This document shows positions 1 through 9,470 of a stretch of DNA of 64,000 bases, one piece after another. The translations under genes and the position numbers were made by a program. This DNA comes from Uranotaenia lowii. Its lineage: Eukaryota > Arthropoda > Insecta > Diptera > Culicidae. The stretch is taken from NCBI RefSeq assembly GCF_029784155.1, contig NC_073692.1:329859920-329923919 (forward strand). The letters run 5' to 3'. The notes under the pieces were generated by a model. The model was not told the origin of the DNA. It was given only the letters and a program-made list of their open reading frames with translations, and ran no database searches. Within the stretch, counting starts at the first letter, position 1. Every line of letters begins with the position of its first letter.

Positions 1-220
1 ACTTTTTCCATCACTTCTGGGCTTCCGATCCGGTGGTCAATAGTTCCTCGAACCGCTTAATCACTCGCCGTGGAACGTTTTAGCGATGGAACGATGCGAG
101 AAATCTGTAAACAATGCACTATGAACTAAATCCACCCAAATTTTCATTAAATACTACCCAACGGTTGAAAAGTTAGAGCAATGATATAGTGCAGCAATTT
201 CATCGTGGACACCCTTTATA
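1..220 (-). pseudogene. Tc1/mariner transposase N-terminal remnant, cut by window edge
   Basis: On the minus strand the sequence reads FTDFSHRSIAKTFHGE and then, after an apparent small deletion, VIKRFEELLTTGSEAQK followed by a stop. This resembles the N-terminal helix-turn-helix part of Tc1/mariner transposases (HRSIAK..., VIKRFEEL, a linker before the catalytic domain). A possible terminal sequence (GTGGACACCCTTTATA on the plus strand) lies at about 205-220, followed by ordinary AT-rich DNA. The catalytic domain would lie beyond base 1. Frame breaks make this a dead copy. The family assignment is by motif recognition only. Confidence 0.4.
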
Positions 221-1945
221 TTTAGAATGTTTTATAAAATACCCTAAAATAGGATGTATCGGGTCAGTTTTTAGCCTATTTTCGTAACATACAGTCAAGT
301 TCAGAACAGTAAGCCAACGATCTGCTTTATATAGTATATTTTGTTGATCAATAAAACTTTATCAACAAAAAGTAGTAAGGGTTTTTGGTATCAACTTTTA
401 AATGGCTATTTTTGTTCAAATCACAATAATTTTGGACCTATGACCTCTTTTCGCTCCATTTTACGTATGCAATTTGAATTTTTTTTTACATTGATTTTAT
501 TTCGCAGATCAATATAAAAAAATGCGATAGTTAAATAAGTGCATTACAGAAAAGTTTTTGGTTACCAGTTTTTTCAACAGAAAGTAGTATAAATCTGACA
601 GAAAAACATAAAAACACCGAAAAAAGAGATTTATTCGATGCCCTGTCCAACTTTTAAAGAGCAGACAAATAATTATGCGAGTTGTTTTGCATGCGAGTTA
701 TTAATCCCTTTCCGATCAACTGGTTTTTTTTTCTATGAGGGTTTTTGATATAAGAATATTTTACGGTTTTATAACTGTAGTCGCTCTTCAAAATAGAAAA
801 CTTTTTCCAAAATACTTTTTTATACAACTCTCGGGAACACCATCAAATCCACGGCTAATACCAATGCCAATTAAACTGCCATTACAACGGTATCGACAAC
901 TGTTGTCTCGGTTCGATAAATTGCCGAAACAAACCGGGAAGAAAAACAACACCCAACCAAATCCACCAGAAGAGTGGGTATGACTGCACCAGATTCCTAA
1001 TCACATCATATTCCACATAAACTACCTCGGATACCTAGAAGCAACCGAAAAAAACCATATCTCGCACCCCCTAATTTTCACCTCACCCTTACTAAGCATC
1101 AGCAGCTACCCTCGTTTTGCGGCTTACGAGATGATAAATATCAGATTATATTATTTTTCTAAAATATTACAAATTGTTTGCGAAAGCGACCCAGATGTTT
1201 TACACGCGTTCCGTTTGTAGCCAATCTACCTACTTGATACTCAGTTTAGATCCCTGCCTGTATTGAACGTCATTTTGGCTGGCATCCTGTCAGCGCCGCG
1301 GAGAGAGGCCTCGGCTAAGTTTCTTTCAAGTCTTCCCGGTCCAGCAAGACGCGTAGCCTTACAAGCGCATTCGCATGAATCGTTCTTTTTTCGCAATCTA
1401 TTCAAGTCTAGCACAGTAGAGGGGGTATTCCCTGGAATGACGGGCAGTTGAAAGGGGATGAATGGCAGATTTTCACTTTTTTTTCTGCTTTTTGAGTGAA
1501 ATAAGATTTTTTTTTCCGGTCTATTCATGCGGGGAAGAGGCGGCTGCCGGCTGGATTCGGGGATGAACGAGCGAGGGACGATTTTGTGTATCTATTTAAT
1601 AAAAAGTTGTTGACTTTTTTTTATTGCCCTCTATCTTGTCTTTTTCCATCCTGGGTTGACATTTTCGCTCACTTATCCGGTGTCCTGCCTAGCTGGTGGT
1701 TGTTGTTGGTTTTAAGGATTAGTCCTGCTTTTAGAGACAATCTGAAACGATTTCGAATACCCTCGGTTTTAGGGTGGCCAGATCTTAATTTTAGAGCATC
1801 GATTCGTTTAATTAGTCAAATTTGATAGCTTCTTTCTCAAAGTTTCATAATTAGGTAGAAGTTGATTATAAAATGAAACTGGTTACTAATATGCGTTCTC
1901 ATAACAAAATGCAAAACTATTACAAAATGTAATATAATATAGTAT
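221..1945. other. Intergenic, no recognised feature
   Basis: AT-rich DNA with a GC-richer patch at about 1240-1580. Only short overlapping open frames occur in several frames, with no recognisable domain or splice-consistent exon. I see nothing I can name. Confidence 0.5.
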
Positions 1946-2142
1946 AATGTAATGTAATGTAATGTAATGTAATGTAATGTAATGTAATGTAATGTAATGT
2001 AATGTAATGTAATGTAATGTAATGTAATGTAATGTAATGTAATGTAATGTAATGTAATGTAATGTAATGTAATGTAATGTAATGTAATGTAATGTAATGT
2101 AATGTAATGTAATGTAATGTAATGTAATGTAATGTAATGTAA
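1946..2142. repeat. (TGTAA)n microsatellite
   Basis: About 39 essentially perfect tandem copies of the pentamer TGTAA, preceded by about 20 bp of degenerate TA-rich copies. The apparent LHYIT-repeat open frame on the minus strand is an artefact of a 5-bp period, which cycles through all frames without a stop. Confidence 0.97.
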
Positions 2143-3032
2143 GATCTACTCTATGGACTATCAAAAAATCCCATTCAACTACAAGCTGGTAACCCTACCA
2201 CAGAACATACTTTTCCGCGCTCCAGAACAAGGATGGCCCCGTCATCCCCGAGAAGATTCGACCGTTTAATCCTCTAAAGTCATTCACACTTCGTTATTTA
2301 CGGTCCCGTTCCTGTTGCTGCCCCTAGCGCGGATTTTTACCGGTCTCGGTGACTGAATTCGATCAATTGAAATAAATTTCCAATGACAAGAGATTATAAA
2401 ATTTGTCAGAAAATAGACAGATAAAATCACTGCTGCTCATACAGAGGCGACGATTGCGCTTCCTCAATAGACAAACCAATTCAAGAGAACAAAAAAAAGA
2501 AAGGATCAAAACCGCGAAAGGGGAACGACTCTGAGATTGAAATTTTATTTCATTTCCATCAAAGCATAAAGTTAATTTAATAAATCCTGGCTCCCGATCT
2601 ATGGTAGCATTGCAGAGAAAAAGGTTGCTCACAAAGTGTTAACTCTCCCGGGGGATTTGGTCCTCGAGTTGGTGATTTTTGAGAAAAAAAATGTAAAAAT
2701 GTATAAAAGTTGAAAGAAGAATAAGAAACCAACGGAACTGAGTTCACACATGGCTGCACTTGAGCTGTAAAACGGTTCGAGTGGATTGAAGCGAAGGCTG
2801 TTGGCAGTTGATTAAATTTGAAGATTTTAATCGGTTTTCGGGCAATTCGCATCCAAATCAAGTTCCAGCCTGGGATTTTTGGATGCGGTGATCAAGCGAC
2901 TTTGCCGCGTTCTTCGTATTTATTTTTTTGCTGCCATTAGAAAATCAACTACTGGTTTTCGGTTGCGACTTCCCGAGCCAAACACCTGGAATGAATCTGG
3001 AAACTACCGATCTCGTAGTTGGGACTGTTTGA
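2143..3032. other. Intergenic, no recognised feature
   Basis: Mixed-composition DNA, moderately GC-rich around 2200-2350 and 2600-2900. Short open frames only; no domain, repeat or RNA recognised. Confidence 0.45.
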
Positions 3033-3071
3033 AAGAGTTCCTGGTCCCTGGGAGTTGATCCGAGAGTGGTG

Positions 3072-3164
3072 ATGATGAAGAACGACAACGACGAGGACGC
3101 CGCGCCGCAGCTGTCCAAATTGGAGAAGATTAATTTCGATACGCCTTGTCAGCGCTGGAGATGA
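3072..3164 (+). CDS. Possible short coding exon or small ORF (30 residues), uncertain
   Basis: An ATG-ATG start opens a 30-codon frame with GC-ending codons (GAC, AAC, GAG, GCC, GCG, CAG, CTG), unlike its AT-rich surroundings. The peptide begins MMKNDNDEDAAPQLSKLEKI and ends in a TGA. The acidic, charged composition looks coding. It could be a 5' exon of the downstream RNF220-like gene, but no strong GT donor (GTAAG or GTGAG) follows inside the frame, so the link is speculative. Alternatives are an unrelated first exon or chance. Confidence 0.2.
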   Translation: MMKNDNDEDAAPQLSKLEKINFDTPCQRWR

Positions 3165-3786
3165 CATGCTGTCGTAGTGAATCGGGAACTTGACTCCGCG
3201 CGCCCAAGATCCATGCGGTAGAATTGCTGGGTTATTGATAAACTTCGCTTGCCCAGCTACCCAGCTACTTGCATGTCAGTGGCTTTGGGCCGTGTCAGTT
3301 CACACTTTTGCGGTATTTTCAAAAGCCGTTTTGCTTCTGTGGGATTCGATGAAGTTTTAATCCTTTCTGGCAGAAATACGCGTGGAAGGTTTTTTTTTGT
3401 TTTTTGCTGATGGAGGACTGGGGCTGAGAAATAAAACAAGAATGATTCCAATGCAGATTTAAAGTACTGATCACAGTGAGAGCAAGGCTTTCTTCAAAAC
3501 CATTTGAGGTCCTTCAGATCTTAAGGGGTATAGTATAAGTAATCAAAAGCTACTTGCGTGAAACACGCTGTACAGTTTCCAAATTGTGCGGTTTTCCATA
3601 TATTTTTTGAAAATCGACGATTTTAGTTTAAACGAAAAATTTCAAAAGAATAATAAAAAATATATATCTGAAAATAAAAATTTATTTTCAGAATAGGTTT
3701 TCCGCTGATTCTGTTTGTGAATTCATCGGATTTCATTCTCGTTACCGTCGGGTCTTATGGTGAAATGTGAATAAATGCTCCGAAAT
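3165..3786. other. Intergenic, no recognised feature
   Basis: Ordinary AT-rich sequence leading into the target site of the next element. Nothing recognised. Confidence 0.5.
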
Positions 3787-3794
3787 AGCTAGGG

Positions 3795-6114
3795 CATAGG
3801 TCGGCAACCTGCGGCTCGCGAGCCGCATGCGGCTCTTTTGATGTAAAGCTGCGGCTCTTCACCTCACTGCGCTAATATTATATGTATTTTTGAGAAAAAT
3901 ATTTATAAAATCGTGCTGATGCGATAATTGAGTCTTGTGACCTGGCACACATATTTACATGGGTCCAGAAGTGAATTTTAAAAATTTATCTGCTGTAGGA
4001 ACAAGCGTAAAGGACCAAATGGCAAAATAGAATTTGAAGCCTATATTTACTTTTATTTCCATTTTTATAGGGATCTAATGCATTAAAGTCATTTGTCCTC
4101 GACCAAATTTTGCAATTTTTTACGTTTCACTGTTTTTGAAGCATCAGCTTAGAGATAAAGATTTAATTAATCAACAACCGTGAATGCAAAGAAAACTGGT
4201 TTTGAAGCAACGAAAACTTAAATCAAATTATTTATTTTCAAAACCTGTGTTTTGAATCAATCGAACGCGAAAGACAGGAAACTATAAAGGAAAATCAAAA
4301 AAGTAGTTTTTAGGCAGCCTCTGCCTAACCCTCATCAAATTTTATATTTTAAACACTTGCAATAACGTTTTTGCCCTCAATGAAAATTGTTCAATGGAAA
4401 TTTCCAAAATCGTCTTAGAATTGATCAACAATTTCGAAAAAAAACACAACTTTGACGCGTAACAACATAAATATTGGAAAACCCACCTCATCCTATCTAA
4501 TTAATTTTAATTCAAAATGATAATTTTAATGTTTCTGTATAAAGATAACTCATAAGCATTCCAGATTGCCCGGATTTAACCGGACTTTCCAAGATTTAAA
4601 AAAAAATGGGAATGTCTGGACCGGTCCGGATGCCCGAATATCGAGGAAAAAGGCCCTGTTTTTGTTCCAGAATTTTTCACAATTTTCTAAATTCCAAAGT
4701 TTTTAACTTTTTTGAAATTGTGAATTAATTGTTATAAGAATTTCGTTTGTTCATTTTTAAACTTTTTTTTTTGCCTTTTAATGGAACATGCGTAGATTTT
4801 GGCTGGATTTTCCCGGATATTATTCGGTTTTGAATTTAAAATTTAGGAATCCAATGCCAAAATCTGGAATGCTCTGGAAATATCGGGTTAAAAAGTCAAT
4901 AGATACCCAAAATTCAAATACAAAATACAAAATTAAGAATTGAGAATTTAAAATTAAAGTTTGGTAGCTTTTCATACTCGGATCAGCATTGAGAATGAAT
5001 GAAAACATCAATTCTGAAAATCTATTTGAAAACAAAATCACAGGCTAAATATTTGTAATCATTAACAAAATTGACCTTTACACCTCGAAGCATTTTCTTT
5101 TATAATTATATCTAAAATCATCATCATTTTTTAAAGTAATCCTTTGAGTCTTTGAACATATTTTAAATATTAAGTGTGATGCCTGCAGCCAATATTTTTA
5201 AAAAGTACTGAAATGTTCAATGAAGTTTCCGTAACGGTCACATTTTTTAAAATTACGAATTAATCACCGTTGATTTGTTTTTATTAATTTTGGCTTTGAA
5301 ACTTTGGAAGAATCCTTGAACTGATTTTGTCAGTTAAAATCACATTATTACAGATTTATACTGGTCGAACCACAAGTTTTTTTCCCCTATAATCTAAGCT
5401 TTAGCAAGCATTGCTGAATAATGTACAATGTGTTGAATTTCATTTTTCATTCAATGGGACGCACAATACTGAAAATCACATGTGGCATAAAATGAGATTT
5501 TGGGTTTCCAGAAGCATAAAATTTTGAAAACACGTTCATTTGATGTCCTTAATTTTGAAAATTCTGCCAGTTGTCAGAAGCATATTTTTTTTCGGTTTCG
5601 GCTACATAAATTTTAATTGAACTTTATCTCATACTTCTGGATTATGTAAAGGATTGGCTATTTGGAGGATGTTATTTAAAATTTCATAATTTTAGGAAAA
5701 TATTTTCCATTTACTTTTTTTCAGCTTCTCTTTGCCGAAAAAATTATAAATATTCTGTTTATGTGGTTATGTTCAAATCATTCATGTTACGTCATGCAAA
5801 GTATTCATATAAGCTTTATATGGATTTGAAATTTTCTACACTCGATATTTGCCGCCAACGTATTTAAATTAATTTAACATCAAATTCAGAAGAAAACCCA
5901 TGTACTTAATCGTAATCAGAAACAGATTAAAAAAAAAACAAGAGTTAGAAAAAAAAAACTTAGAGTTAGAGGGGTTTAGAAATATTTTTGTAAAACGAAT
6001 GTTCATTGATTAAAAAACAAAAAGCATAAATCTTTAATGTGGCTCTTTAAAACTCTGAAGTTTTGAAAAATTGAAGTTTTTGGCTCTTTCAACTCAAAAG
6101 GTTGCCGACCACTG
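3795..6114. mobile_element. Non-autonomous or decayed hAT element, 2.3 kb
   Basis: The ends are inverted: CATAGGTCGGCAACC on the left, and the complement of the right end reads CAGTGGTCGGCAACC. Subterminal GCGGCTC / GGCTCTTT motifs are present. A perfect 8-bp target duplication, AGCTAGGG, flanks the element at 3787-3794 and 6115-6122. The 8-bp duplication and the CAGTGGTCGGCAACC-type terminus fit the hAT superfamily. The interior is AT-rich, with no open frame over about 75 codons, so it encodes no visible transposase. An internal block near 4560-4680 is rich in CCGGA motifs and may be a nested repeat. Confidence 0.85.
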
Positions 6115-6122
6115 AGCTAGGG

Positions 6123-6454
6123 TATTGACCCACAACCCAAGCGACCGAAAGTCCCATAAAACTGGAAGGGAAAAAAGCTTACTCAGCCCCATCATTGATC
6201 TGAAGTACGTTCTATGCAGATCAAAATATAAGTTCTTATTGATACTTTCAAGTTCCTAAACAAGTCTTAAGGACCTTCCATTCAGCTTCATGTGGTCTTT
6301 TAATTCAGCTCCCAAAATTTCGTAAAATAAGCCAGAAATTCCCTCTCTATCTCAATTTTACCCTAGACATCAGTTTATATCACCTTCTCTTGAATATTTA
6401 CTATGTTTGGTACATTCCAAACACGGCCATTTGCGATTTTACGAGCTTTGTTCA
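6123..6454. other. Intergenic, no recognised feature
   Basis: Short AT-rich spacer between the hAT element and a SINE. Nothing recognised. Confidence 0.5.
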
Positions 6455-6667
6455 ATTTTTTTTTTTTGAGAAAAACGAACACAAACACATAAAGGGTCTC
6501 AATGAAACTTGCTGTGTCCTCGAAGAGGAACTTAACTCTTAGCGTTCAACAAACTAAGCTAAAACAACAAACAGAAAGTGTACTATGTATGCCGTGACAA
6601 GGATTTGATCTCACGCCTGCTGGCTTAGAAAACTTGAAGGCTATCCTCTACGCCACGGGCCGCGGCT
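6455..6667 (-). mobile_element. tRNA-derived SINE, diverged copy
   Basis: Read on the minus strand it starts with GCCCGTGGCGTAGAGGATAG (box A-like), followed by GTGAGATCAAATCC (degenerate box B), then a body ending TGTGTTTGTGTTCG and a poly-A tail (poly-T at 6455-6467 on the plus strand). It is clearly related to the copies at 7128-7362 and 45412-45655, but has a diverged middle section. The decayed box B suggests it is inactive. Confidence 0.75.
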
Positions 6668-7127
6668 TTCTGCTTGATTGCTCCTTTCCTAAATTTCATA
6701 CATATATCGCATCAGGATAGTCACTCAAGTAACCAAATTACTTATTGAAAAAAAAACCTTGCCCGGCTTGGGTGGATGAGAAAAACGTGGTCTACCACTC
6801 TTCTGAACATCGAAAAGTGAACACTAAATGCATGTATTAGTTGGAATGTATGGACGACTTTTAGGCATACTACCCGTCTTTGAAAAAAAATTCATCAAAT
6901 TCTGATATGACGATTTTTGGGAAATTGAGTTTTAGTTTTTAAAATGCATTTTTCTCAGTGTAGGATTTAAAAAAAATACAATTTTTTTTTCTTAAAATTA
7001 AATCATTTTTTTCAAAACTCTCTCATGCAACATATTTGTGTAAGAATCGTAATTTTCGAGCTAAATATGTTGATAAAATTTTCGCCTGAAAAATTTTGCC
7101 ATTTTCAAATGTTTGTCTAGTTCATTT
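6668..7127. repeat. Upstream unit of a duplicated repeat
   Basis: From about 6940 to 7110 a segment beginning TTTTTCTCAGTGTAG and ending with GCCTGAAAAATTTTGCC is repeated in the same orientation at about 7368-7527, and in part inverted at about 8185-8280. The SINE separates the two direct copies and the solo LTR separates the inverted one. The whole looks like a palindromic or fold-back repeat later invaded by two retroelements. 6668-6940 holds nothing recognised. Confidence 0.55.
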
Positions 7128-7362
7128 TCAGCCACCGACCGTGGCCTAGAGGATATCGTTCAAGTCTTCTAAACCAGAGGTCATAAGATCGAGTCTCAGT
7201 CACAGCACACATCGTACTCTTTCTGTGAACTGGTGGTGTTTTAGTACAATGCTAGCCATTAAACCCTTGAAAGATGTACGCTTTAGTCTTAAGTAGAATT
7301 TATATCTCTTCAAAGAAACATGAAGTTTCACTGAGATATATGTGTGTGTTCGTATAAAAAAA
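7128..7362 (+). mobile_element. tRNA-derived SINE
   Basis: It begins CCGACCGTGGCCTAGAGGAT (box A), with AGATCGAGTCTC as box B about 40 bp later, a body of about 170 bp ending TGTGTGTTCGT, and a short A-run. The layout (tRNA-like Pol III head, unrelated body, A-rich end) is that of a tRNA-derived SINE. The flanks contain similar CATTTTCAG / CATTTTCTCAG strings that may be an imperfect target duplication. It sits between two direct copies of another repeat. Confidence 0.8.
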
Positions 7363-7367
7363 AGCAT

Positions 7368-7527
7368 TTTCTCAGTGTAGCTTTTTCGAATACTTTTTGC
7401 CAATATTATTTTTCTAAAAATTTAATCATTTTCCTAGAACTCTTCCGTAGACCAAATTTGTGTAGGAATTGTAATTTTGGAGCTATTCTCATAACAATTA
7501 GCCTGAAAAGTTTGGCCTTTTTCAAAT
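7368..7527. repeat. Second direct unit of a duplicated repeat
   Basis: It matches the unit at about 6940-7110 (TTTTCTCAGTGTAG..., ...GTGTAGGAATTGTAATTTT...GCCTGAAAAGTTTGGCC). Its inverse occurs immediately right of the solo LTR at about 8185-8280, so the LTR landed inside an inverted-repeat structure. Confidence 0.6.
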
Positions 7528-7532
7528 ATTGG

Positions 7533-8134
7533 TGTTCAGTCCGACGAGCGGACTGAGAAGAGAGCGAGAGGAGATGCACGGGAATGGAGCGCCAGCCAAT
7601 CAGCGAGCAGCAGCCGACGCGAGAAAGGTATATACACGCGCGCTCCCGCGCGTTGGATCATCAGTCTTTTTTCAACTATCATCGCGGAAACATCAATCCA
7701 GCAGAGCAACCGGAGAGTAAGGAAAAGAAGGGCCAGCCAGCAGTGGCCTTCTCTAAGACCACCCGAGGAGAGGAAGCCGACGATACTCGTCGTAGTGTGA
7801 ATTAGTGGAAATAGTCCGAGAAATAAAATCCAGAATGTTCCAGTACTAAAGTGTGTTGTTCCTCTGTGCTTCCTCCTCGCTTGCTTCCGATCCAATCGGC
7901 TCTTATCAGAGCCCCCCCCCCCCCCCTTCGAAGGGTTTAGTTTGGGATCACTGCAAGCTAGTGATCAACCGGCCTTGGCCTCCAGGCAGCCAGCCCGAGG
8001 ACCTGCCTCCACTGGTGAGACAACCACCAAGGGTTGTCTAGAAGAGGCTCGTTCCCGCAGGGGGAGTGAGTCCCATCAGTGGTTGTTTTGCCAAGCGCCG
8101 CCCTACAGTCCAACGGCTTTTCATGGCCACAACA
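7533..8134 (+). mobile_element. Solo LTR of an LTR retrotransposon
   Basis: A 602-bp segment starts TGTTCAGTCC and ends GGCCACAACA (TG...CA ends), bounded by a perfect 5-bp duplication ATTGG at 7528-7532 and 8135-8139. It is markedly GC-richer than its surroundings. Inside are a TATA box, an initiator-like TCAGTC about 30 bp downstream and an AATAAA at about 7822, in the order expected for U3-R-U5 on the plus strand. No internal gag-pol and no second LTR are present, so this is the product of LTR-LTR recombination. The family (BEL, Gypsy or Copia) cannot be told. Overlapping open frames inside it are not genes. Confidence 0.85.
7629..7666 (+). promoter_or_regulatory. LTR core promoter (TATATA plus initiator)
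   Basis: TATATA at 7629-7634 is followed by a TCAGTC initiator-like motif at 7661-7666, about 30 bp apart as in insect Pol II core promoters. The LTR polyadenylation signal AATAAA lies about 160 bp further on. Function is inferred from spacing only. Confidence 0.5.
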
Positions 8135-8310
8135 ATTGGTCTAGATCTTTTTGGGAAAAACAAATAAACGATAGTTTTCTCAAAAAAGTAGATTAACATT
8201 TGAAAATTGCCAAACTTTTCAGGCCAATTTTTAATGAAAATATTTTGCTCTAAAATTACAATTCCTACACTAATGTGATCTCCGGAAGAGTTGTGCCTTA
8301 ACATCGTGAA

Positions 8311-8836
8311 ATTGTCAAAATTTCAAAATCGTCAAAATTGTCAAAATTGTCAAAATTGTCAAAATTGTCAAAATTGTCAAAATTGTCAAAATTGTCAAAA
8401 TTGTCAAAATTGTCAAAATTGTCAAAATTGTCAAAATTGTCAAAATTGTCAAAATTGTCAAAATTGTCAAAATTGTCAAAATTGTCAAAATTGTCAAAAT
8501 TGTCAAAATTGTCAAAATTGTCAAAATTGTCAAAATTGTCAAAATTGTCAAAATTGTCAAAATTGTCAAAATTGTCAAAATTGTCAAAATTGTCAAAATT
8601 GTCAAAATTGTCAAAATTGTCAAAATTGTCAAAATTGTCAAAATTGTCAAAATTGTCAAAATTGTCAAAATTGTCAAATTGTCTAAATTGTCTAAATTGT
8701 CTAAATTGTCTGAATTGTCAAAATTTTCAAAATTGTGAAAATTGTCCAAATTGTCCAAATTGTCAAAATTGTCAAAATTGTCAAAATTGTCAAAATTGTC
8801 AAATTTGTCAAAATTGTCAAAATGGTCATTTTGACA
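8311..8836. repeat. 9-bp satellite (AAAATTGTC)n
   Basis: About 39 near-perfect copies of AAAATTGTC run from about 8331 to 8680, then come variants (AAATTGTCT and others) and a second, shorter homogeneous run ending near 8836. The 9-bp period keeps all three frames open (SKL, NCQ and TIL repeats), which creates long spurious open frames on both strands. These should not be annotated as proteins. Confidence 0.97.
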
Positions 8837-9204
8837 ATCAGTCGCTTCCTGAACCGATGTTTGTGAGTTCGAGCCAAAGAGTAAACATTGAACAGTTGTA
8901 CCGAAAAAGTCGCGAATGCCATAAAGATAGTAAAACGACTATAATAAACAAAAAAAAATCGTGAAAGCTCTACACACACAAAGTTTTATTCAATTCTGAG
9001 AGGGTCATGCCGGATACTGTGTAGAGTTGACGCGAAATCCGTCAATAAGTGACTTTTGGTTGCTTGGAAAAGCCATCTGAATACCAATTAAAAGCTATCA
9101 ACACCATATTTGGGCTACGTCAGACGCAAACTGGAGCACTAATCTAGGATCTGTATTTGGCGTGAGATTAGATCTGCAAGTGTCTAATCTCTCCTCTAAA
9201 CTTT
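8837..9204. other. Intergenic, no recognised feature
   Basis: Unique-looking sequence between the satellite and a LINE tail. The right part may already belong to the LINE, but I cannot align it. Confidence 0.4.
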
Positions 9205-9470
9205 TCTACAGCGCACCTTCGTCTACGATATCTTGACTAATGCCGTTGACTGCACGCAATTGCTCCAGAGATTGAACATTTCAATGCTGTTTCTCACTTG
9301 TTTGACTATCATATTACTAAATCAAAGTTTAAATGTGCAATCCGTGACGTCATCTAACTTAATTACTATGTAATTTAATTATAAGCTAATCTTAAGCAAT
9401 CAGTCTGTATGACAATAGACAAAGACCTCAGAAATAAATAAATAACGAAAACAACATTTTTTAATTTAAA
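9205..9470 (+). pseudogene. LINE reverse-transcriptase C-terminal tail with 3' UTR
   Basis: A frame reading RTFVYDILTNAVDCTQLLQR resembles the extreme C-terminus of Jockey/CR1-like LINE ORF2 proteins (a ...FVYDIL.N.IDC..LL... pattern). It is followed by a short 3' region with GTCTGTATGACAATAGACAA and a terminal AATAAATAAATAA tail, typical of insect LINE 3' ends. It has stops and is 5'-truncated. Clade assignment is uncertain. Confidence 0.6.

Noticed and set aside
1886..2164. LHYIT repeat frame on the minus strand
   Set aside because: Artefact of the (TGTAA)n microsatellite.
7536..8041. Open frames on both strands in a GC-rich block
   Set aside because: They lie within the solo LTR and overlap each other in several frames.
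8311..8836. CRISPR-like regular repeats
   Set aside because: Contiguous tandem repeats without unique spacers in a eukaryotic, transposon-rich context.
8291..8964. Long open frames with SKL, NCQ and TIL repeats on both strands
   Set aside because: They arise from a 9-bp satellite that keeps every frame open; there is no coding evidence.
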